NCBI GenBank assembly: GCA_913043285.1
Contig: CAJWML010000001.1
Span: 372,001 to 436,000, forward strand
Direction: 5' to 3'
Source: CAKZNE01 sp002695025
GTDB lineage: Bacteria > Bacteroidota > Bacteroidia > Flavobacteriales > Schleiferiaceae
Length of the DNA: 64,000 nucleotides
Both the position numbers and the translations under genes were made by a program. The notes below the pieces were generated by a model, which worked only from the letters and a program-made list of their open reading frames with translations, had not been told where the DNA came from and searched no databases. Below are positions 52,132-60,500 of this stretch, piece by piece (within the stretch, counting starts at the first letter, position 1; each line of letters starts with the position of its first letter).

Positions 52132-55100
52132 ATGCTACGGGATCATCTCATTAAACGTCTTTTCTCCCTTGTGCTCACCCTGTCCGTGAGCCTGAATGCT
52201 TTCGCACAAGTTAAATTTGAATTCCAAAATGGATCCACTACGGCCAATTGGCCATTTCAACCCCTTGGAGCGGAGATGGCCTTTGGGCCAGCTTTGCCCA
52301 GTGGAGGTCTATATGCCTGGACCTGGGAAATCAAAACCAACGGATTCTGGCCAGGCACCTCGCCCTCTTTTGGGGTGGCAGCCGTACCCCTGCAAAGTAC
52401 CGATAGGCATATACTCGGATATGCCCCGGGTGAATGGGGTTATTTAGGATCGTCCGGCAATAAAGTGTACAACAGCACACCTACACCATGGGGTGGTCCC
52501 GTTAGCGCTATCGGTGACAAGATCAGAATAGTTATGGATCGGCAAACCGGGAACATATACTTTTATGTGAAAAGAACTACTGATGCTATCTTTACCCTTG
52601 CCGGGGGTGGGGCAGCCTATACAATTTCTGCCCCAGGTGCTGGTAAGGACATCAGGCCCGTAGTAGCCATCTATTCCTACCGGGGATGTTCCGTTGAATT
52701 TACCGAAGGTGAGGATTATGGTAGCACCTCCTTTTCCTCGCATGACTTTACCCAATTAACCTTACCCCCCGCGGGACCTAATACCTGGAATGGCAGTTCC
52801 TGGACCCATGGTACCCCTCCAGGTAATTCAGATGATGTAATAATTCAGTCGGGCAGCAACTTCCCGGGAAGCTTTTCGGCTGCCAATTTACAGTTGGAAT
52901 CAGGGGCTGACCTTACCATAAACCAGGGAGAAACCGTTACTATTACGGGCGATATCACCGGCATAGTCTCACCTCTTCAAGGCCTATTAAACAATTTTGC
53001 CTTAACCGGCAATAGCTCCAATTGGGCAAGTGGGGCAGCGGGTACCTTCTCCGTTACAACTTCTAATGGTTTAAATTTTGACGGTTCAAATGATTATGTT
53101 TCAGTACCTGATGGTGCTACTTTGGATTTCAGCTCCGGCTTTACCTTAGAAGCCTGGTTTAAAGCCGATGCACTGTCTCATCATGCTTCGCTGGTATCTA
53201 AATTCGCCAATAATAAGCGGGAGTTTTCCCTCCTTCTAAGAAGTGATGGCAGTATTGAATATTCCATAACTTTTAACGGAAGTAGCGAGCAATATTTCAC
53301 TGGAAATACAACATTGAGTGCCGGAAACTGGTACCACGTAGCCTTAACGTATGATGGCTCTTCCATGCAGGCCTACATTAACGGCAATACCGATGGAAGC
53401 AAGAACGTTAGCGGCAACATTTACAATGGCAGCTCAAATCTCTATATAGGTGCGCGCTCTGAAGGTAGCATGACCCGTTTTTTTGATGGCACCATGGATG
53501 AAGTCCGCGTCTGGAACACCGCGCGCAGCCAAACCGATATTCAGAACAATATGGATAATGAGCTTACCGGAAACGAAACCGGCCTGGTAGCTTATTATAA
53601 CTTTAACCAGGGTACAGCCGGTGGTAATAATACAGGTATTACTAATTTAAACAGTGCTAAAATAGGAACCTATGATCCCAATATAATTAGCGGTTCGGGC
53701 ACCCTGGTATTTGATAACTCTGGCCAAACCCTGAACCTTAATGACATATCGTTAAATATGGAAGGCGTGGTGGAGGTTACTTCCGGCACCACTTTACAAA
53801 CCAACAACAGCCTTACTTTAACTGCTTCTTCTGCTTCCTCCTACGGTCAAATTATTGGTGATGGTACGGTGCTGGGTAATGTGACGTCCCAGGCTTGGAT
53901 GGATGTCAGCTCAGCCCGTTACCATTACCTGGGTGTGCCTTTTACAGATGCCACTTTGGAAGAGTTCAACGAAGGGCAAACCATGGTAGCCGCCAACTCC
54001 AGTCAGGGAACCGTATGGCAATGGAATGCCAACACCGCTTCCTGGGAAGCCCCTTCTTCTCTCTCAGATGTAGCCACCAATGGTAAAGGTTATGCGATGT
54101 ACGCAGGTACTAATACCTATGGTACTTTCCTGATGAATGGCAACGGAGTATCGGAGCTGGATGGCACAGTTGCCAATGGAGATATTGCTGTAACCTTGGA
54201 CTATAATAACGGGCAATCTTCTTCCGTAGGTTTTACCGGGGGCACCACCCAGGCTGATACCGAAGGCTGGAATTTCCTGGCTAACCCTTACCCTTCGCAA
54301 TACGATTGGAACGGACAAAGCCTCTTCGGAGGTATATATAATGCTTTGTACGTAAGCAAAGGTGGCTCGTATGCTTCCTATGTAAGCGGAGTAGGCACTA
54401 ACGGAGGCACGCAATACCTCGCTCCCTTCCAGGGGTTTTGGGTTCAAACCACCAATGCTGTTCCGGGCAACTTCATCTTTGAGCAGGACCAACGCGTAAC
54501 GGCCCCTTCCACGTCCCTTATGAAAACATCTACGGTTGATGGGATCTGGCTAACCGTATCGGATTCCTCTTCTTCAGATGAACTATTCATAGGATTTGAC
54601 CACCAGGCTACCCTGGGTTTTGATGCCAGGCTGGACGCTCGTAAACTCCTTAACAAAAACGATATTCCAAACCTGTATACCTCCGGTAATGGAGAGGCTT
54701 TCTCCATTACCCGGGTAGCCCCCAATACTCAAACTTCGTTTCCGTTAAAGCTGGACAATGTAGCGGATGGTCGGCAGCTATCCTTAACTCTAAACACAGA
54801 TCAGCTATTGAGCTATAATACGGTAGTGCTGGAGGATAAAATGCTGAGTGTACTTCATGACCTGAAGGCCTCAGATTATAGCTTTATACAGAATGAAGCC
54901 TATGGGCCGAATCGCTTTGTTCTGCACTTCTCTTCTCCTTCAATAGGTGTAGAAGAAGTGGCATCAGCACAGCATTGGTACGCCTATGCTACCGAAGATG
55001 GTATTGAAGTTAGACTTGGAGAGCTCAAAAATGCCTCTATTAAAGTATACGACTTAAGTGGTAGGATAATACATTATTTAGAGCACCAGGAAGGGGTTGC

Positions 55101-55188
55101 ACGCATCCCAACCAACCAGACCAGGCAACTGTACGTGGTGAAGGTAACCTCTTCCTTTGCTTCAGGCACCCAAAAAATTATTCGCTGA
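52132..55188 (+). CDS. Large T9SS-secreted surface protein 2 (SPRY-like and LamG domains)
   Basis: 1018 aa. Signal peptide to about SLNAFAQ. Residues about 50-195 form a SPRY/B30.2-like domain (LYAWTWEIKTNGFWPGTSP, VMDRQTGNIYFYVK). A LamG/concanavalin-like domain lies at about 313-500 (LNFDGSNDYVSVPDGATLD, GNWYHVALTYDGSSMQAYIN, GTMDEVRVWNTARSQTDIQ). From about 540 comes the shared module (SASSYGQIIGDGTVLGNVTS, RYHYLGVPFTDATLEEFNEG, GWNFLANPYPSQYDWNGQS, YLAPFQGFWVQTTN) and then the T9SS sorting domain ending YVVKVTSSFASGTQKIIR. It is probably an adhesin or surface-matrix protein. The mini-protein gene begins 82 bp later; the HK/LytTR pair is divergent upstream. Confidence 0.88.
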   Translation: MLRDHLIKRLFSLVLTLSVSLNAFAQVKFEFQNGSTTANWPFQPLGAEMAFGPALPSGGLYAWTWEIKTNGFWPGTSPSFGVAAVPLQSTDRHILGYAPGEWGYLGSSGNKVYNSTPTPWGGPVSAIGDKIRIVMDRQTGNIYFYVKRTTDAIFTLAGGGAAYTISAPGAGKDIRPVVAIYSYRGCSVEFTEGEDYGSTSFSSHDFTQLTLPPAGPNTWNGSSWTHGTPPGNSDDVIIQSGSNFPGSFSAANLQLESGADLTINQGETVTITGDITGIVSPLQGLLNNFALTGNSSNWASGAAGTFSVTTSNGLNFDGSNDYVSVPDGATLDFSSGFTLEAWFKADALSHHASLVSKFANNKREFSLLLRSDGSIEYSITFNGSSEQYFTGNTTLSAGNWYHVALTYDGSSMQAYINGNTDGSKNVSGNIYNGSSNLYIGARSEGSMTRFFDGTMDEVRVWNTARSQTDIQNNMDNELTGNETGLVAYYNFNQGTAGGNNTGITNLNSAKIGTYDPNIISGSGTLVFDNSGQTLNLNDISLNMEGVVEVTSGTTLQTNNSLTLTASSASSYGQIIGDGTVLGNVTSQAWMDVSSARYHYLGVPFTDATLEEFNEGQTMVAANSSQGTVWQWNANTASWEAPSSLSDVATNGKGYAMYAGTNTYGTFLMNGNGVSELDGTVANGDIAVTLDYNNGQSSSVGFTGGTTQADTEGWNFLANPYPSQYDWNGQSLFGGIYNALYVSKGGSYASYVSGVGTNGGTQYLAPFQGFWVQTTNAVPGNFIFEQDQRVTAPSTSLMKTSTVDGIWLTVSDSSSSDELFIGFDHQATLGFDARLDARKLLNKNDIPNLYTSGNGEAFSITRVAPNTQTSFPLKLDNVADGRQLSLTLNTDQLLSYNTVVLEDKMLSVLHDLKASDYSFIQNEAYGPNRFVLHFSSPSIGVEEVASAQHWYAYATEDGIEVRLGELKNASIKVYDLSGRIIHYLEHQEGVARIPTNQTRQLYVVKVTSSFASGTQKIIR

Positions 55189-55270
55189 TAACGGTTCCTG
55201 TCACGTTTCCACACCATCCGCTCCCGAGCACCTGGGGTGGTTCACTGAATGTGACGAACAAACCAATACT

Positions 55271-55441
55271 ATGAAAAAAACAACTTTACTATTCATCCTC
55301 TTTACCTGCTCCTTCACCCTGTACGCTCAGCCGGAAGAACCCGATGCTCCTACACCCTTTGGTTTGTTAGAAATACTGATCGGGGCCGGAGCATTGTATG
55401 GTGGTAAAAAAGCTTATCAGAACAGGATGAAAATAAAGTAA
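55271..55441 (+). CDS. Mini-protein 2, partner of surface protein 2
   Basis: 56 aa from the ATG at 55271 (MKKTTLLFILFTCSFTLYAQ); the frame is open upstream, overlapping the previous gene, but only this start gives a signal peptide. After cleavage the chain is PEEPDAPTPFGLLEILI, GAGALYGGKKAYQ and the basic NRMKIK. It is plainly homologous to the products at 45588 and 63186, with the same distance from motif to basic end. Such short chains cannot fold alone; a lipid- or membrane-associated peptide or a sorting tag is more likely. No terminator is visible between it and the next gene. Confidence 0.75.
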   Translation: MKKTTLLFILFTCSFTLYAQPEEPDAPTPFGLLEILIGAGALYGGKKAYQNRMKIK

Positions 55442-55471
55442 TCCACTCTACCGTGTTGTTTTGATGCTCAA

Positions 55472-55500
55472 TTGAATAAAGCGAATATTTTGTAGTTTCA
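55472..55500 (+). promoter_or_regulatory. Possible Bacteroidota-type promoter for the TPR-HTH gene
   Basis: TTG at 55472-55474 and TAGTTTCA at 55493-55500, spaced 18 bp, approximating the -33 TTG and -7 TAnnTTTG elements. It lies 28 bp upstream of the start at 55528. The match is imperfect. Confidence 0.3.
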
Positions 55501-55527
55501 CCCACCTAATACCACCTTTACGGGTAA

Positions 55528-57357
55528 ATGACACATTACGGGGAGAAATCTACGGCCAAATGCTGGGGCATAGTCCTATTGTGCCTGTTTAGTACTACCA
55601 TTCCGGGTGTGGGCTTTGGGCAGGCTCTGCCAAAGTCATACAAGGGGCTGGGGCACTACATTGAAAACCATAAGCTGGATTCTCTGAATGTCCGGGAACT
55701 GGCTGTTCATTTCAGAACATTGGATCAAAATCATTCGGACTCTCTCCTATCGTACGTGTTTCCCCGCGTGGAAAAACAGTATAAGTCGCGGTCCGCTAAG
55801 GAAAAAGCCTTTCTATACAACCGCCTTACGGCAGCAGCGTATCAGCTTACGGGAAATGCCCGGGAAAGCAACCGTTTAGCCAATCAACAGATAAAGTATT
55901 ACCGCGAAGCCGGTAACCGCTTCAGGGAATTGTGGGCCTTTACCCATAAGATGTTTATCCTGGCTGACCTGGATAGCATTAACCTGGCTTTTGAGGCCAG
56001 CATTGAACTGCAAAAAAAGTTGGACACCTATAAGCTGAGGCCTGCCGAGTACGCAAACCTATACCGGCAGCTCTGCGTATTTTATCAAAATATCGGGGAG
56101 TTGGAGCATGGTCTCAGCTTTTGCAATAGGGCTATTGAGTATAGCCGCCAATACGGTTTTAAACAGGGAAATGCCATTTTGTATGAAACCCTGGCGCTGT
56201 TAACCGAATCCAAAACGAACGATGAGGAACAAGCAATCGCCTTACGTAGAAAAGCCATGAAAGAGGCCCTGGCTGAACCTGACTCCTTTGTGCTGCGTAT
56301 TATTTACCGAAACCTGGCTCGCTCATTTGCACGCGCAGGCCTACCGGATAGTGCCCATAAATACTTTGACCGCACCTTTGAGCTATACGAAACCCACCCT
56401 TATTTCTTCGGGTGGTTCACGGACCAGATATCCTACGCAGAATTCCTGATTGAACAGCATGAACTACAGAAGGCCCAGGCTATTATCCAGGCTTTGGATT
56501 CCAACCTTACGGATGATGTTCCTACCCTGTATAATTACTACAGCCTTAAAGAGTTGTATGCCGTAAGCACCCATAATATTCCTGATTATTTAAAATGGTC
56601 CACTCGTTATGACTCGATAACCGAATGGGAAAACGAAGAAACCCGGCTTAAGGCCCGGGAAGAAATGGCTACTAAATACCAGACTGAAAAAAAAGAAACG
56701 GAAAACAAACTCTTAAAAGCAGAAAGCCAGGCCCGCCTGATGCAAATAGTGGCTTTATCCGTATTGGTGTTACTGTTGGCCCTCATTGCGATCCTGGTTG
56801 TTCAGCGCAGAAAGCGTGAGAAGGACCTTTATGTAAAAGACCAGCGTCTTCGGGAACTGGAACTGGAAAGAGAGCGGGAAGAAAAAGCCCATATCACCCA
56901 AAGGAACGATGAACTTAAAAAGGACCTGGGCCAACGCATTAAACAGGTGGTGGAACAACAGGTGATCAATGCCGAACTTATGGAAATGGTGGAGGAATTA
57001 CGCACCACCAATGAATCGCCCTTGGTGCGTAAGAAGGCTGCGCAGATGAAAGCCCACCTCATCAAAAGTATACAGGGGCAGATCTTTGAAAACATCTACA
57101 CCAAAATGCTGGAGCTTTATCCGCAGTTGCTCCAATATTTGTCGGAGGAACTGGGTCCGGATAAGGAGGCTGAATTAATTTCAACCGCCATGTATTTCCT
57201 GGGTTATGAATCAGCAGTAATTGCCAAGGTACTCAACCGTTCCGAAAAAGCCATCCGGAATATGCGGCACCGGGTACGGCAAAAGCTCGGGATGGAAAAT
57301 AAAGATGACTTTGTGGAGTTCCTGCACCGCATCAATAAAGATCTGGACAAAGCCTGA
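55528..57357 (+). CDS. TPR protein with membrane helix and C-terminal helix-turn-helix
   Basis: 609 aa. Signal-like start (CWGIVLLCLFSTTIPGVGFG), then TPR-type repeats (about 90-370; for example LYRQLCVFYQNIGELEHGLS), one membrane helix (MQIVALSVLVLLLALIAILV, about 408-430), a charged coiled coil (RELELEREREEKAHITQRND), and a C-terminal LuxR-like helix-turn-helix (SAVIAKVLNRSEKAIRNMRH). This TPR-TM-coil-HTH form is a Bacteroidota one-component membrane regulator: a periplasmic sensor coupled to cytoplasmic DNA binding. It lies directly upstream of surface protein 3 (235 bp), a likely target. Confidence 0.8.
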   Translation: MTHYGEKSTAKCWGIVLLCLFSTTIPGVGFGQALPKSYKGLGHYIENHKLDSLNVRELAVHFRTLDQNHSDSLLSYVFPRVEKQYKSRSAKEKAFLYNRLTAAAYQLTGNARESNRLANQQIKYYREAGNRFRELWAFTHKMFILADLDSINLAFEASIELQKKLDTYKLRPAEYANLYRQLCVFYQNIGELEHGLSFCNRAIEYSRQYGFKQGNAILYETLALLTESKTNDEEQAIALRRKAMKEALAEPDSFVLRIIYRNLARSFARAGLPDSAHKYFDRTFELYETHPYFFGWFTDQISYAEFLIEQHELQKAQAIIQALDSNLTDDVPTLYNYYSLKELYAVSTHNIPDYLKWSTRYDSITEWENEETRLKAREEMATKYQTEKKETENKLLKAESQARLMQIVALSVLVLLLALIAILVVQRRKREKDLYVKDQRLRELELEREREEKAHITQRNDELKKDLGQRIKQVVEQQVINAELMEMVEELRTTNESPLVRKKAAQMKAHLIKSIQGQIFENIYTKMLELYPQLLQYLSEELGPDKEAELISTAMYFLGYESAVIAKVLNRSEKAIRNMRHRVRQKLGMENKDDFVEFLHRINKDLDKA

Positions 57358-57375
57358 CGCCCTATTCAAGCCCGG

Positions 57376-57405
57376 TGATGATTAGGACGCGATCATCATT
57401 TTTGT
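57376..57405 (+). terminator. Weak hairpin after the TPR-HTH gene
   Basis: TGATGAT (57376-57382) pairs with ATCATCA (57392-57398) and is followed by TTTTTG. The stem is AT-rich; a terminator is possible. Confidence 0.35.
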
Positions 57406-57592
57406 AATTTTTTTATTACACCCTGACTGTTTAGCGCAACAAGTCAACCACTTAACCCCTTTTCTTTTCCTCACAATATATTACTGTTAATCAAACACCT
57501 ACATCCTTTGGGACACACTTGGGACACGCTTTTTTCGGGCTGGCTACCTCTTCCATTTAGCTTTGAGCCTTCATGTTTAAGTGCTATTCCCT

Positions 57593-60500
57593 ATGATTCT
57601 AAACTCCCCATGCCGATTTGTTTTACTGGTTTTCTTCATGGCCTGTCTTTTCAATCCTTATTTCTCACAAGCACAGTTTTCCGGTGGTTCCGGCACGCAG
57701 GGCAACCCCTGGCAGATTTCTACCCTGGCAGATCTGCAGGCTATGGATAATGTGACCTACCTAGGGGATTATTTTATTCTGATCAATGACATTGATGCTT
57801 CGGCCACCTCCTCCTGGAACAGTGGTGCAGGATTTGATCCCATCGGGGATTATACCAACCGTTTTACAGGGGATTTCAATGGAGCAGGCTACAAAATTTC
57901 CAACCTGTACATTAACCGCTCTACGGATTACACCGGCCTTTTTGGCTTCACCGACAATGCCAACCTGAGTAACATAGGTTTGGTTAATGTATCCATAACC
58001 GGAGATTACCAAACGGGAGGCTTAATAGGATATAATTATGCCAGCGATGTAATCTATTGCTATGTTACCGGAAGTGTTAGTGCCACGGACAATAATACCG
58101 GAGGGCTGATAGGGTTCCTCGATAGCGGCAACCTGTCCTTATCCTTCTCGGAAGCTAATGTGAGTACCACGGGTGGGAACCCGGGTGGATTAGTTGGTTA
58201 TTCTGAGGGTTCGTACATCAATAACACCTATGCCATGGGCTCCGTAAGTGGCAGTGATGCCGCAGGCTTAGTATCCTATATAGACGACTATGAAGTCAAT
58301 TATAGTTATGCAACCGGCTACGTGGGTGGAGGATTTACCGCAGGCTTTGTTTACGAGGTAGCTACCGGGGACACGGATTATGACTATTGGAATACGGACA
58401 GTGCTTCCTACAGTTATGAGGGCACCGGCCTTACCACCGCCCAAATGAAAAATTCCGCCAATTACTCTGGCTTTGATTTTACCAATATATGGGCTATTGA
58501 TCCCAATATTAATCAGGGTTACCCCTACTTACGGGATAACGCACCCGTAGAAGCTCATGCCCAAAACGCGGTGGTGTTCCTGGATGCTTCAGGTAACGCA
58601 ACACTATCCGCTAACACCCTTAATGATAATTCCAGTGCGGCTAGCGGAATTGCCAATCTCTCACTTAGCCAGACGGCTTTCAGTTGTTCCAATGCCGATT
58701 CCATCCCTCCCATCGTAACTGCCTTGGATTTGGATGGAGTTAATGACTTTATAAACGTACCCAACAATGCCGCCTACGAAAGCAACGAAGGAACCCTGGA
58801 GATGTGGGTGAAGCCCAATGCCTATGCCGGTAACCGCTGCCTCATTTCTATGCGGCTGGATCCCAACGTGCGCTACAGCTATTACCTGAACCAGCAGAGC
58901 GGTGAAATGGCCTTCTGGAACGGAAACACCTATTGGAGTGCTCCCTATAGTGGTGGCTTCACAGCCGGTAAATGGTATCACCTGGCTTTGGTTTATAACA
59001 GCAGCCGCACGGATGTATTTATAAATGGCGATTATGCCCTAACCCTGGGTACCGGGGTTACCACCGGCACAACTGGCCGGGCACTGACCATCGGCAGCTC
59101 TAATGTTAATGGATCCGAAGTTTTCTCAGGTCAAATGAGTGACATCCGCATCTGGAATACCCGCAGGAATGCCGTGCAGATAAAGAAATACAAAAACCGC
59201 ATTTTAAGCGGTAGCGAATCCGGTTTAGTGGGATATTTCCCAGTATTGAAAGGCAAAGGAGAAATCTTATATGATTACTCATCTACCGATAATGACGGTA
59301 CACTCACCAATATGGATGCCTCCACTGTTTGGATAAACAACGGCACAGAGGTAGTACTAACGGTTACGGATAATAACGGTAATGTGGGTACGGACACAGC
59401 TTATGTAAGCGTGGCCGACACCACCACACCAACCGTTATACCTCTGCATTCCACCCGATTTGTGTACCCCGGTAATAGCCTTACCATTAATTCCTCTGAT
59501 GTTGATAACGGGTCCAGTGATAATTGCAATCTTTCCCTCAGCATTAACAGGACTACCATTTCTCTTGCTGATACCATTTACCCCATCTCCAGGTTCCTGA
59601 AGTTTGATGGAAATAACGATTATATAGTCATTCCCAACCATTCCGATTTTGAATTCACTACTGGCACCATTGAGCTTTGGGCCAAGCCGACTACCAATAA
59701 CAGCTCAGGGATCATTGGCATGCGTTATGGAAGTTCCACGCGTTACAGTTTTCACCTGGATGATGCATCAAACCTTATTGGTTTTTGGAATGGCGGTGCT
59801 TACAACACCATCAGTTATCCTTTTGAGGGTGGAGAATGGTACCATATTGCCTTTTCCATTCAACCCAATAAAGTAGACGTATACATCAACGGACAAAGTA
59901 TTGGCACTTTTTACTCCGGCATTAATTCTGGTGCTGCCGGACTAGACCTAAGCATTGGTGGCTCCGTACCCTTTGCGGGTTTTGAGCCTTTTAGCGGAGA
60001 AATAGATGAAGTGCGCTATTGGAATGATATCCGTACCCAGGCAGAAATACAATCCTATATGTACGTGCCCCTGGCCGGTAATGAAGCTAATCTCGTTGCC
60101 TATTATCCTTTTAATGAAGCAGCCGATACCGTCATAACGGATGAAGGGCCCAACGGCCATGATGGGGCCATGGCTAACATGAACCCGGTCACTGACCGTA
60201 TCAAACTCGCATTACCGGTGCTTTTAACCGGCAGTGATGCCAGTGGAAATTCAGATGCCGCCCTGGCTTTTATAAACCTGGTGGAAGTGCCCTTTGCCGG
60301 AGGGTCCGGCACCGTGGAAGATCCCTGGCAAATCACTACTTTGGAACAACTTCAGGCCATGGACGATCCCCTTTTTATGGAGGGTCACTTCATCCTGATG
60401 AACGATATTGATGCCGCTGCAACTTTCGGCTGGAATGGAGGCAAGGGCTTTAACCCTATTGGAAATGGTGAATTTTTCTCCGATTCCACCATTGCTTTTA

